DNA of 64,000 nt from Polytrichum commune (lineage: Eukaryota; Streptophyta; Polytrichopsida; Polytrichales; Polytrichaceae), in the NCBI GenBank assembly GCA_950295325.1, contig OX485803.1, positions 21,020,001 to 21,084,000 on the forward strand, given 5' to 3'. Positions 44,359 through 56,202 of this stretch are shown here, one piece after another. A program made the position numbers and the translations under genes. Position 1 is the first letter of the stretch. The number at the start of each line of letters is the position of its first letter. The notes under the pieces are model-generated. The model ran no database searches, was not told the DNA's origin, and worked only from the letters and a program-made list of their open reading frames with translations.

Positions 44359-46276
44359 TTAAATAATGTGGCTTGGTCCTAAGTATTTCATTAGCTCTAA
44401 TTAGTTAAACTACTAGGGGGTGGTAGTTAGGATAATCCTTTTAGGATTGATAGACATGATAGATTATTGCATGCCATCTTGGTTTTAGGTAGAGTTGGAT
44501 TTACTAGGAAAGTAGACGTGTGTGGGACTTTCAAATGTGTGGATGGTTACCCATTGAAGCAAGTGTTTCTAAACACTCGTACCTTTGGTTGGAATATAAT
44601 ACGTGCACCATCAATGGGAACTGTGGAGGATCCTAGCAGGGACAAGATTAAGGAAGTAAAAATCAAGAAGTCTAGGGGGATCTCTTTAAGGGCATGCGTG
44701 GCCAAGGCCGCGGGTTGGACCCTTGAAAAATCGAATTCCACTACGAGCAACGATGCTCACAATAATAAAGCAAAGGAGTTAAGATGAAGTTAGTGCCTTG
44801 AACATGAGAACCATATAGCAATTCATGTTATGGTATTAGGAATTGAATGTGATTCTCAAAGCCATCACCCAGACTAGGACGCTTAAGGGTGGTGGATTTG
44901 GCCTCACAACATGTCAAATTATAAAGCACGTAATGGATTAATTTCAATTTAAGCAATCCCAATCAAGGACAATCTAATTCAATACATTAAAACCGGAGTT
45001 GGGAAAGATGATCAACACAGATGACAAAGATGAATGTGAAATAATTTGTGTTACTTAATATCTAAAGTCGGTAAACAACTTAGGAGCCTATAAGTTCAAA
45101 TACTTTGGAAAATTGAAAATTATGTGAAAACCTTAGGATATGTACCTGTTTCGGAAGAAATTAAATGCCGCCAAAGGTCGGGTGGTAAGGGTTTAGGGAT
45201 TACAGCTGCCCCGTGAACCTATTTGCGTGGGTTTAGGGTTTCAAGGGGTGCCCTAAAGCCGGGGTTTAGGGCCTTTTCCCGAGGGGAACAAAACCCGAAA
45301 GGTTGCCCTACCCGGGTCTTTTTACCTCTTCACCGCAAGTGAGCTCCGCGCCGCTCTTGGAAGCGCCGCCTCTTTTGAAGCGCCGCCTCCACGAAGTGAC
45401 GCGTTCCCTCCATTCTCTTCCTCCCTCCATTCTCTTGGTAGAGCATGTAGATTCCACATTCTGGTCTTCTATCGTGCGAGTATAGATGCTATAGGTTATT
45501 GTCTGGTTCTTCTTCTTGGTTTACTCGTAATAGTATTGATACTTTGTGCGTTTCAGAGTGTGGAGGGTTTAAGGATTCAGAGCGTGAAGTGTTTAGGAGC
45601 TTTAGAATGTTCATAGCGTGAAGGAGTGAGCTTTACAGTGTTGAAGGTTGTGAAGTTTAGAGTGTGGAGTTTAGAGTGTTGAAGTTTAGCATTTACATTG
45701 TTGACGCTTGAAGGAATTAGATTCAGAGTGTTGAGGGTTTAAGAGCTTTACAGTGTTGAGTGCTGAGGGTTTATTATCAGATTGGTGATAGCTTGAAGGA
45801 TTAGATTCAGAGTTTTGAGGGTTGTGAGTTTGTGAAATTCGGAGTGTTGAGGGTTTAGGGTCTTCAAATCTTATTACCTTTACACACAGAGTGATGCGAC
45901 ATTGAAAGTTTTGTTCATTTCGTCTGTAGAGCTCTCTAAGGTTCAACAGAGTTTCCAGTATTTGTGAGATTAGAGCACAACTGCTTCTCAGATTCGAATT
46001 ATACTTATAGTTTGCAAGAAAAACTTCTTCTAAAGCTTCCAAGAACAAGTAACATTTTTGGTGCATAAGTTTGTTTTTCTTTTACTTATCCCAAGCATTC
46101 TATTCTAAGCATTCTATCAAATGTATTATATAATAAGCATCATTTAATAAGCATTTTATAACAAGCATTTCATAATAAGCAATGAATCATTAGCGATCGT
46201 AAATTGAAACAACAAGAATTAGTCGAGAATACATATTATTCACAACTAATCTTTATTGTTTCAGTGTACGGAAACT
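44359..46276. other. Intergenic stretch with degenerate minisatellites
   Basis: A 106-codon plus frame (44467-44787) is unrecognised. From ~45550 to 45870 a degenerate GAGTGTTGAGGGTTTAG motif repeats many times, and from ~46090 to 46190 AAGCATT recurs. No supported gene. Confidence 0.4.
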
Positions 46277-46460
46277 GGTTTGGGTCGAGCGACCCAAACC
46301 CAACAGCTGGTTTGGGTCCAGCGACCCAAACACAAAAGTTGGTTTGGGTCCAGCGACCCAAACACAACAGCTGGTTTGGGTCCAGCGACCCAAACACAAA
46401 AGCTGGTTTGGGTCCAGCGACCCAAACCCAACAGCTGGTTTGGGTCGAGCGACCCAAACA
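46277..46460 (+). repeat. 32-bp palindromic tandem array (six units)
   Basis: Units begin at 46277, 46309, 46341, 46373, 46405 and 46437, exactly 32 bp apart. Each contains the palindrome with arms GTTTGGGTC and GACCCAAAC, the same arms as in the ~80-bp satellite, with centre GAGC or CAGC. Element C begins five bases after the last palindrome. Confidence 0.95.
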
Positions 46461-46465
46461 CAACA

Positions 46466-47405
46466 TGTCGCGACCCTTGCTAGTTTTTCTCCACTTAGCT
46501 CAATCGCTTTCCAACTCTAGCAAGTGTCCCGAGCGCTAACCTGCACATCCCACGCACATGCATGGTTAGCTCCCAAAACCGCGGACCTTCAATCCCATAT
46601 TTGGTCACCAAACCCTCCTACACATGCATTCGGGACTCTTTCCCCTTAGTAGGTAACCCATCGCTAAGGTGGACTTCCATCCATGGAAGTCCACTCCCTA
46701 CTTGGTCATAGTGTTGCTAGGACAACACTACAACCACCCGGAGCACATTGCCAAGTATGCTCCGGGGGGGTCGGTCGGCAAAGCCGCCTCACCCATATAA
46801 GCCTCTAGGACTTTTGGCGGGGCCCCTCCCCCACCGTCAACATCCCTTTTGTCTCTCTACCAAGAGTTGGGGCCAAGTAGACATTTTCCCTTAGCCGCTG
46901 GGTCTAGAAGCCTCCCTGCAGCTTCAGACCTTCATAACTTCCACGTGCGGTCTCTGAATCTAACAACCAACCACTCTATCGTCATCTACATTTCACGTAG
47001 ATCCCTATGGACACCTCACTTGCCCTATTCGGGCAAGTATTGAGGAAGTTATGCCTGTTTAAACCTTTGCAGTCCCGGGAGCCACTCCCAGGCCCCTGCT
47101 GTTCCAGGCCGCTGTCCCGGGACAGCATCCCACTCAAAGTGCCATATCTCCTAGCTCACACCTCAGATTGAGGTGTTCTTTAGCATTCTAGAATCGGGAC
47201 GCCATAAGCTACTCATAGCTTATGGCTTTACCCTCATGACTCCTAGTCTTTGTGGGTGGGAGGCGTTCTAAACGCCCGGGGCCCTCACCCACATTAGGAT
47301 CACTTGGTCCCTCTCACCAATGGCGTCACAAGTCCCGGGTGTCACTCCGGGGTCCCCCTTGTGCCCATGGTGTTGCGGGCACTCCTCATGGAGAGGTTCG
47401 CGACA
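46466..47405 (-). repeat. Element C 3' LTR
   Basis: 940 bp, TGTCGCGACCC to TTCGCGACA on the plus strand. Inverted repeats persist, including CCATAAGCTA/TAGCTTATGG at 47202-47225, with paired changes relative to the other LTRs. Confidence 0.9.
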
Positions 47406-49682
47406 CTCACCCCCACCAAATGGAGTCGATGCCCTCATCGACTATACTTATAGTCGGGCACACCAATTCTCAAGTTGCCATCCTCTCTTGGTGTGGCATT
47501 GTGTTTTCTTTAGGGCGCTACCCCCACAATGCATCTTCAAATTTGGCAAAGTCTCAAAGGTGTCGATCCTAGGTGGTCCGTTTAGGAAAACCCCGGACAT
47601 CTTGTCCAAGGACCTAAACTACACTAGACTCACCTACTTTGAGACTTACTTGGGTGACCCTTCCTTTGGGGCCACCCAAGTTAGGCTCCACTAGCCTAAC
47701 TCTATCATTTTGACACAACTAGGTTGGACCTCAACGCTTCTACTAAGTTGCCTCGGTTGCCACTCCGAGATGGCTTTCCTTTGTTAAGCCACGTCTCGAT
47801 CGCACGGGGGTGATGCCAAGTCCCGCCCGACTTGGCTCCCACTTTGCTCTTTCGAGACATGGGTTCATGACGCCCATGCGTCAACTCGCATTGGCTCGTG
47901 GGTTGCACTTTTATAAGCACGCGCCATCACCTTGCCCCCGCCCGGACAAGACCATCGCTAAGAGGTTTTTGGTTTTATCCAAGACCCCTCTAAGCCATGG
48001 TCCCCATTACTCGGCCTACCCAACCTAGTTTAGCATATATATTCCTCCCTCTTCCACTAACCAAGCACAAGTACAAGACTAGGACCTCATCTTATACTTT
48101 TCTCTTTGCACCACTAAAGTTGAACTTTATTGCCTTAAGCGAAAATGAACAAGTACATAATGTGGAGGACATTGCCTCCAAGTTAAGGGTGCTACTAACA
48201 TCTCTCCCCCACTAAAGGAGATTGATGTCCTCATCAATGCCTACGTTTCCTTTTGTTGGACCCTCTAGCCCTAGTTTCTTCAAAGCGCTTCACTATCTCC
48301 TTGGCATTCACCATGTCCTTTGCCGCTACCCAAGTGGCTTCTTTCTCATGAAACCCCCGCCACTTCACCAAATACTCCTTTCCTTTTCGCTTGTGGTTCC
48401 TACACTTGAGGATGCCTTCTACCTCGTACTCCAAATGATCTCCTACAAGGTCGGGAGGTGGCCTAATCACTTGCTTACGATTAGGCCATAAGGTGTCTTC
48501 CTTGAACGGCTTTAATAGTGAGACATGGAATGTCGGATGCACTTTGATCTCGGGCGGCAACTCCAACTTATAAACATCTTTGAAAACTCGTTCAACAATC
48601 GGAAACGGACCCGCAAATTTTGACATGAACTTTGGAGTGAGGCCTTCGGGCATTGTGAAGTTTTTCACATTCAACAACACCTTTTGGCCCACCTCATACT
48701 CCACTTCGCGTCTTCCGGCATTGACTTGTTTTTCATAGCGTTTTTGGGCTTTCTCCAACAACAACTTGGTCTTCTCCAAAACTTGTTCACGCTTTTTGGC
48801 TAAGTCCTCACCATCTTGGTTGAACTCTAGTGTTGAATGTGCCCCCTCGAGAGCTAGGTCGGCGGGTTGGAGCGGATCCACTCCATAAGCCACCTTGAAT
48901 GGCGATTGCTTGGTCGCCGAGTGCGTGGCCGCATTATAACTAAACTCCGCTAAACCCACATAGTCCGCCCAATCTCGTTGGTCCGCACTCACAAAGTTCC
49001 TCAAGTATTGGTTCAAGACTCCATTCACACGCTCGGTTTGGCCATCCGTTTGGGGATGGAAGGCCGTGCTAAAGGTTAGTTTTGTTCCAACCTTCCTAAA
49101 GAAATGCCTCCAAAATGCGATTGTGAACTTCGGATCTCGATCGGATACAATCACTCTCGGCAACCCGTGATGCCTCCACCATGCATTGAGAAAGAGCTTT
49201 GCGGTCTCCAAAGCGGTTGCCGTTCCCACGGTTGGCACCATATGCGCCAACTTACTAAACCGGTCCACCATCACCAAGATGGCATCGTAGCCTCGTGACT
49301 CCGGCAAACTCGTGATGAAGTCCATGGACACACTATGCCATGGCCCCAGCGGGATAGGCAACGGTTGCAATAAGCCGGCTTGCTTTTGATAAGAGGCTCG
49401 GTTTAATTGGCATTTGACACAAGTCTTCACAAAGTGGGCGATTTCTTCTTTCATGCACGGCCAATAATACCTCCTTGACACCGCCGCTATGGTGGCTTTT
49501 TCTCCTCTATGGCCGGCGATGGGACTATCATGTTCCTCCTCCAAAACCAATAGCCTCAACTTGCCTTGTGGCACATACACCCGACTTTGCTTATACTTGA
49601 GCAATCCGTCCACCAACTTGATCTCCTTAAGTGCCTTGCCTTTGCGAAGCTCGCCTAGAAACACTTGTGCTTCGGGATCGTT
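46466..49682 (-). mobile_element. Element C: truncated, diverged chromovirus with intact integrase
   Basis: Minus-strand element with its 3' LTR at 46466-47405, purine tract at 47406-47417, untranslated part and an intact integrase-chromodomain frame. It stops abruptly at ~49680 within the sequence before integrase, where an LTR fragment of opposite orientation (element D) begins. The 5' LTR, gag, protease, RT and RNase H are missing from the window. The LTR is clearly diverged from the A/B/D/E group (940 bp, many substitutions). Confidence 0.9.
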
Positions 49683-49697
49683 GGGAACGCCTCCCAC
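48234..49697 (-). CDS. Chromovirus integrase with C-terminal chromodomain (N-truncated pol)
   Basis: A 487-codon frame without stops, inserting retroelement cDNA into host DNA. Domains: zinc finger with H56, H63, C93 and C96; catalytic core with D126 (MDFI), D186 (SDRDPKF) and E222 (TERVNG), the last two 35 residues apart as in DD35E; C-terminal barrel ~335-400 (GPFPIVERVFKDVYKLELPP); chromodomain ~422-472 (EYEVEGIL, YLVKWRG, ATWVA) with the aromatic residues expected for methylated-histone binding; basic tail. The first codons derive from the fused LTR fragment of D, so this ATG is an accident of the junction; the original polyprotein began far upstream. It is the only intact pol part in the window. 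Whether it is expressed is unknown. Confidence 0.9.
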   Translation of the reverse strand: MGGVPNDPEAQVFLGELRKGKALKEIKLVDGLLKYKQSRVYVPQGKLRLLVLEEEHDSPIAGHRGEKATIAAVSRRYYWPCMKEEIAHFVKTCVKCQLNRASYQKQAGLLQPLPIPLGPWHSVSMDFITSLPESRGYDAILVMVDRFSKLAHMVPTVGTATALETAKLFLNAWWRHHGLPRVIVSDRDPKFTIAFWRHFFRKVGTKLTFSTAFHPQTDGQTERVNGVLNQYLRNFVSADQRDWADYVGLAEFSYNAATHSATKQSPFKVAYGVDPLQPADLALEGAHSTLEFNQDGEDLAKKREQVLEKTKLLLEKAQKRYEKQVNAGRREVEYEVGQKVLLNVKNFTMPEGLTPKFMSKFAGPFPIVERVFKDVYKLELPPEIKVHPTFHVSLLKPFKEDTLWPNRKQVIRPPPDLVGDHLEYEVEGILKCRNHKRKGKEYLVKWRGFHEKEATWVAAKDMVNAKEIVKRFEETRARGSNKRKRRH

Positions 49698-50528
49698 CCA
49701 CGAAGATTAGGAGGCACAAGGGTAAGGCCATAAGTTATGCGTAGCTCATGGCGTGGTGATTCTAGAATGCTCAAGAACACCTCAATCGGAGGTGTGAGCT
49801 AGGAGTTATGGCCATTTGAGTGGGGCGCTGTCCCAGGACAGCGCCCTGGTACAGCAGTGCCTGGGAGTGATTCCCGGGACTGCCAAGGTTCAAACAGGCA
49901 TAACTTCCTCAAGACTTGCCCTAATGGAGCAAGTGAGGAGTCCATCGGCATCTACGTGAAGCGTAGATGAAGATGGATGGAGTGGTCGGTTGTTATGATC
50001 AGACATCATACAAGGAAGTTATGATGGTCTGAAGCTGCTGGGGGGGTTCTAGGCCCAGCAGCTAAAGGAAAATGTCCACTTGGCCCCAACTCTTGGTAGA
50101 GAGACAAGAGGTTGGTTGACGGTGGGGTAGGGGCCCCGCGTAGAGTCCTAGAGGCTTATATGGGTGAGGTGGTGTGGCCTCACCCACCCGAGGCCGAACG
50201 GCATGGCCTCCATGGGCATTGGCCCAATGTGAGGCCATAGTTGCCTAGTATGACTCGGGTCGTTGTAGTGTTGCTCCGGCAACGCGATGATCAACATAAG
50301 ATGGGACTTCCATGGATGGAAGTCCACATCTAGGAATGGGTTACCGATTAAGGGGTGAGTCCCGAAAGCAAAGTAGGAGGGTTGGTTCCCCTTCTATGAA
50401 CTATATGGTCCGGGGTAAGAGGAGCTAACCATTAGCATGGCGGAATGTAAAGGGTTAGCGACTCGTAACCTTTGCTAGAATTGAAAATTGGCAAGATTGT
50501 CAAGGGGGGGCTAGCAAGGGTTGCGACA
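49680..50528 (+). repeat. Element D 5' LTR, first ~130 bp missing
   Basis: Starts at CGTTGGGAACGCC, which lies ~130 bases inside a full LTR, and ends GGTTGCGACA. The junction with element C has only 1-3 bases of ambiguous homology. Confidence 0.9.
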
Positions 50529-50530
50529 TT

Positions 50531-50542
50531 TGGTATCAGAGC
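50531..50542 (+). other. Element D primer binding site
   Basis: TGGTATCAGAGC, initiator-Met tRNA type. Confidence 0.9.
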
Positions 50543-50579
50543 AGGGTTCCAAATTTTGAGCTCGCAGTTTGAGGGAAAC

Positions 50580-51443
50580 ATGGCTATCAAAAAAATGCGG
50601 GTTGTGATGGTGAGCCCGTGGTTTCCAAAAGGTTGTGAGGCTTAAATTGGAACAAGGATCATGTGCAAGTGGAGTTTGACCATATCATTGGTTCTAATGA
50701 CAATGGTGGGCATTAAGGTGGATTCGGTAAGGAAAATGAAGGAGTGCTTTGAAAAGGGCTCCCACAAACCTCCAAAAGTATTTGGGGCCTAGAATACCGA
50801 ATGCACCTAAAACCTTGGAGGGTTTTAATTTTGGATTGAAATTCCAATTTGAAATGCTTAAAAGGTGGTGATGTTGGAATTGGTGCAAATGAGGCACCCG
50901 GGGCCTCTTAAGGCCTATGTGCGCTATTCAAACGCACAAGTGAAGGATACACCTAAAATGGACGACCTTGTGAGACATGCATCGTTTTAGGTGGGAATTC
51001 AAAAGCGGGTGGTGAATTCCATGTCCGAGTCCCCAAAGCTTCTTGAGGACGTATCGGGAATCTTTAAGATTTGAAGAACATTGAAATCGATGGTCCTAAA
51101 AAGAAGTTCGACGGCGTACCACCATGAAGTGGGTTTAGCCGAAAAAAGTCTCAAGGAAATGGGCGTAAGTAGTGTGGCCGTTATACCAAGGCAAATCATG
51201 CTCGTTCCGCGGACGCAATGTGGGAAGGTGGCTTTGTGGTACCAAGCCAAATCATATTTGTGCCGTATGCGGAATGTTAGAAGTTGGTTTTATGCTACTA
51301 ATCCATATAATGTTTGGGCCGCGGACGGAATGTTACAATGTGAATTGGTGGTACCAAGCTAGAACATATTTGTGCCGCGGACGGGATGTTAAAAGTTGGC
51401 TTTGCGGACCAAGCCAAAAAAAATTGTTGCCGTGGACCGAATG
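50580..51443 (+). pseudogene. Element D gag remnant
   Basis: More decayed than in A or B; no frame exceeds ~110 codons. The CCGCGGACG-type near-repeats at ~51205-51440 number about five with ~55-bp spacing, possibly former zinc-knuckle units. Cut by a solo LTR after GAATG. Confidence 0.65.
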
Positions 51444-52416
51444 TGTCGCGCACCTCTCCATGAGGAGTGGCCGAAACACCATGGGCACAAGGGGGACCCC
51501 GGAGTGACACCCGGGACTTGTGGCGCCGTTGGTGAGAGGGCCCAAGTGATCCTAGTGTGGGTGAGGGCCCCGGGCGTTGGGAACGCCTCCCACCCACAAA
51601 GACTAGGAGGCATGAGGGTGAGGCCATGAGCTATGCGTAGCTCATGGCGTGGTGATTCTAGAATGCTCAAGATCACCTCAATCGGAGGTGTGAGCTAGGA
51701 GTTATGGCCATTTGAGTGGGGTGCTGTCCCGGGACAGCGCCGTGGTACAGCAGTGCCTGGGAGTGATTCCCGGGACTGCCAAGGTTCAAACAGGCATAAC
51801 TTCCTCAAGACTTGCCCGAATGGGGCAAGCGAGGAGTCCATCGGCATCTACGTGAAGCGTAGATGAGGATGGAGTGGTTGGTTGTTATGATCAGACATCA
51901 TACAAGGAAGTTATGATGGTCTGAAGCTGCTGGGGGGGTCCTAGGCCCAGCAGCTAAGGGAAAATGTCCACTTGGCCCCAACTCTTGGTAGAGAGACAAG
52001 AGGTTGGTTGGCGGTGGGGTAGGGGCTCCGTGTAGAGTCCTAGAGGCTTATATGGGTGAGGTGGTGTGGCCTCACCCACCCGAGGCCGAACGGCACGGCC
52101 TCCATGGGCATTGGCCCATTGTGGGGCCATAGTTGCCTAGTATGGTTCGGGTTGTTGTAGTGTTGCTCCGGCAACGCGATGATCAACATAGGATTGGACT
52201 TCCATGGATGGAAGTCCACATTGGGGAAATGGGTTACCGATTAAGGGGTGAGTCCCGAAAGCAAAGTAGGAGAGTTGGTTCCCTCCTATGAACTATTGGT
52301 CCGGGGTAAGAGGAGCTATCCATTAGCATGGCGGAATGCGAAGGGTTAGCGCTCGTAACCTTTGCTAGAAACGAAAATTGGCAAGATTATTAAGGGACCT
52401 AGCAAGGGTTGCGACA
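51444..52416 (+). mobile_element. Forward solo LTR in element D
   Basis: 973 bp with GAATG at 51439-51443 and 52417-52421. It lies ~100 bp from the homologous position of the second solo LTR in element A. Confidence 0.95.
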
Positions 52417-52421
52417 GAATG

Positions 52422-55226
52422 TTAGACTATGGCTTTGTGGCCAAGGCTAATAGCCTTAAGCCAAGGCCAAGTCTTTTATACCTTGAGGCTCAAGTAATCG
52501 GAGATATGTCTCATGAGTTGACAAAGAGGCAATGGACTCTTTCATGAGCCCAAAGCTCATAAGGGGGTTGGGGCTTGTCGACGCATAGAGCGGGCAAGCC
52601 CACCAAGGTGCGGTTTGCAAAGGGCCAACCGCATGAAGCAAAGGAAGCCGCGATGCATGTAACCTTTCAATGTGGACATTGAATTTTGTCAAAATTTCAC
52701 ACCATGTGAAATTAATAAGGTGCATGTCATTGTAAAGATCACCTTCTTTGAAACTTACGTGATAGATGTGAGGCCGAAGCCGGTGTGCTTGCGGTGCATT
52801 ATGATGTGTCATAATGACAAGGAGATGAAGTTCAAATTGACAAGGAGTCCTATGTTAGGAGGATCCAAGTTGAATTTGGTCTTCATGGACCAAATGCAAA
52901 ATGAAAAACATAATGGTTGGAGTTCAATTGGAGCAACTCCAAAGAACTTATGGGGAGGCTAGGAAAGATGGGCCTCCCCTAAACCGTTTGGTGAGATACA
53001 AGGATGTATTCACCAATGTGTTGCCCAAAAAGTTACCGCCAAGGAGTGAAAAATAACTCTGCTCAACAAGAGATTGAGTTCTTGAGGTATGTGGTGACAA
53101 AGGAAGTTGGTGGACGAACATGAAGAATGTGAAGGCAATCCAAAAGGAGAACTGGCCCTTCATTCAAAAAGGGCTTAGGTCATTTGTTGGCCTAGCCAAC
53201 TACTACCACCACTTCATTCGAGAGTTTTTGAAGGTTGCTAGGACCTTATTCAACTTATTGAGGGAAACGGCTATCCCAAGAGTGGGATGAGCCTTGTCGC
53301 CAAGCCTTTGGGGAGCTCAAGAGCAAGTTCTCTTCACAAGATGTGGTTAAGTTTCCGGGTTTTCATAAGCATTTTGAGGTGCACATGGAGGCGAAGGATT
53401 TTACCATTGGTGGATGTTGATCCAAGATGGATGACCATTGCTTGTGGGAGCATTAAGCTCCATGGTTGTGGAACCTTATCCGGCTTGTGCAAGAAATGGT
53501 TATCCCAAGAGTGGGATGAGCCTTGCCACAAAGCCTTTGGGGAACTTAAGAGAAAGTTTTCTTCGCCGCTTGTGCTCAAGTTCACGTAGCTTGACTATCC
53601 TTTTGAGGTGCATATGGGGGCGAGTGACTTTACCATTGGCGGATGTTGAGGCAAAATGGATGGCCATTGCAGATAAGAGCATGAAGCTCGATGGTTGTCC
53701 GACCTCGTCCAACTTGTGCAAGAAATGTCTATCCCAAGAGTGGGATGAGCCTTCCCACCAAGTCTTTGAGGAGTTTAAGACCAAGTTCTCTTCGCCGCCT
53801 GTGCTCAAGTTCGCGGAGTTTGACATACCTTTTGAGGTGCATACGGGGGCGAGTAACTTTACCATTGGCGGATGTGATCCAAGATGGATGCCCATTGCAT
53901 ATGGGAGCATTAAGCTTAACGGTTGTCGAACCTTGTGCGACTTGTGAAAGAAAAGGCTATCCGAAGAGTGGGATGAGCCTTTTCACCAAGTCTTTGGGGA
54001 GCTTAAGAGCAAGTTCTCTTCGCCGCCCGTGCTCAAGTTCGCGGAGTTTGAGAAACCTTTTGAAGTGCATACGCGGGCGAGTGACTTTGCCAATGGTGGA
54101 TTATGTGTAAGATGGATGGCCATTGCATATGGGAGCATGAAGCTCGATGGTTGTCAAAGAAGACAACCAACTCATGACAAAGAACTTCTTTGCCGTAGTG
54201 CATTGCTTGAAGATGTGGCGACACTATTTGGGGTCGCACAAAGCAAAAGTCTACATGGACAATGTGTCCTAAAAGTATTTTGACATACAAGCGCAAGTGA
54301 ACGCCAAGTCATTGCGGTGGCATGATAGTTTGGCGCTTATGAAGGTGGATTTGTTCCACAAACCGGACCGTGGAAATGTGGTGCCGGATGCGCGAAGTAG
54401 ACCGGAAGAGTTCCAAGCAATGAGAACCATCCAAACCTTGTGGCTAATGTGTGCCGGCGAAGGAAACTTGTGATGCAAGATACGGGAGGGGTAAATTCAC
54501 TACCCCAAAGCACAAAAGCTTTTAGATGAGATTCACAAGAGCAAGGTGCTCAAAGAGGCTAAGTTGGTGGACGGATTGTTCAAGTGCAAGCAAAGTTGGG
54601 TGTATGTGCCACAAGGCAAGTTGAGGCTATCGGTTTTGAAGAAGGAATATGATAGCCACATTGCCGGCCAAAGAGAAGAAAGAAAAAACCGCCATAGAAT
54701 GGTGTCTTGGAGGTACCATTGGCGGTGCATAAAGGAGGATATAACCCACTTTGTGAAGGTTTGGATGAAGTGCCAAGTGAACCGAGCCTCTAACCAAAAC
54801 CAAGGTAGTTTCTTGCAACCGTTGCCTATCCCGTTGGCGCCATGGCATGGTATGTGCATGGACTTGATCACAAGTTTGCCGGAGTCACATGGGTATGATG
54901 CCATCTTGTTGATGGTAGAGCGGTTTGCCAAGTTGGCACACATGGTGCCGATTGTGGGAACCGCCACCGCGTTGGAGACCGCATAGCCTTTTCTCAAAGG
55001 ATGGTTGAGGCACCACGGGTTGCCAAGAGTGATTGTGTGGGATCAAGATCCAAAGTTCACAAGTGCATTTTCAATGCATTTCTCTAAGGAGGTCGGAATG
55101 AAACTAAGGTTTAGCACGACCTTGCATTCCCAAATGGATGGGGAAGCGGAGCGTGTGAATGGAGTCTTGAAGCAATACTTGAGGAATTTGGTGGGGGCGG
55201 ACCAAGGAGATTGGGCGGACTATGTG
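52422..55226 (+). pseudogene. Element D pol remnant, first part
   Basis: Protease-side frame 52672-52962; palm-less RT junction ~53036-53070; thumb and ANYYHHFIREF ~53085-53260; RNase H start four times 53266-54180; connection and integrase zinc-finger region 54546-54986 ending at the shared amber 54984-54986; integrase core to 55226, where element E enters after ATGTG. Very close to element A in sequence, so A and D come from the same recent lineage. Confidence 0.85.
53266..54180 (+). repeat. 229-bp tandem repeat within pol, four units (element D)
   Basis: Units start at 53266, 53495, 53724 and 53952 (steps 229, 229, 228), matching the pattern in element A, including the shortened last step. 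Confidence 0.9.
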
Positions 55227-56202
55227 TGTCGCAACCCTTGCTAGTCCCCCTTGACCATCTTGCCAATTTTCAATTCTAGCAAAGGTTACGAGTCGCTAAC
55301 CCTTCGCATTCCGCCATGCTAATGGATAGCTCCTCTTACCCCGGACCAATAGTTCATAGAAGGGGAACCAACCCTCCTACTTTGCTTTCGGGACTCACCC
55401 CTTAATCGGTAACCCATTTCTTTGATGTGGACTTCCATCCATGGAAGTCCAATCCTATGTTGATCATCGCGTTGCCGGAGCAACACTACAACAACCCGAA
55501 GCATACTAGGCAACTATGGCCTCACAATAGGCCAAAGCCCATGGAGGCCTTGCCGTTCGGCCTCGGGTGGGTGAGGCCACACCACCTCACCCATATAAGC
55601 CTCTAGGACTTCACGTGGGGCCCCTACCCCACCGTCAACTAACCTCTTGTCTCTCTACCAAGAGTTGGGGCCAAGTGGACATTTTCCTTTAGCTGCTGGG
55701 CCTAGAACCCCCCCAGCAGCTTCAGACCATCATAACTTCCTTGTATGAAGTCTGATCATAACAACCAACCACTCCATCCTCATCTACGCTTCACGTAGAT
55801 GCCGATGGACTCCTCACTTGCCCCATTCAGGCAAGTAATGAGGAAGTTATGCCTGCTTGAACCTTGGCAGTCCCGGGAATCTCTCCCAGGCACTGCTGTA
55901 CCAGGGCGCTGTCCCGGGACAGCGCCCCACTCAAATGGCCATAACTCCTAGCTCACACGTCAGATTGAGGTGTTCTTGAGCATTCTAGAATCACCACGCC
56001 ATGAGCTACGCATAGCTCGTGGCCTTACCCTAGTGCCTCCTAGTCTCCGTGGCTGGGAGGCGTTCCCAACGCCTGGGGCCCTCACCCACACTAGGATCAC
56101 TTGGGCCCTCTCACCAACGGCGCCACAAGTCCCGGGTGTCACTCCGGGGTCCCCCTTGTGCCCATGGTGTTTCGGGCACTCCTCATGGAGGGGTGCGCGA
56201 CA
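55227..56202 (-). repeat. Element E 3' LTR
   Basis: 976 bp, essentially identical to 61262-62237. Confidence 0.95.

Noticed and set aside
44467-44787. 106-codon plus frame after the minisatellite
   Set aside because: Starts with ATG and is open, but I recognise no motif and cannot tell it from chance.
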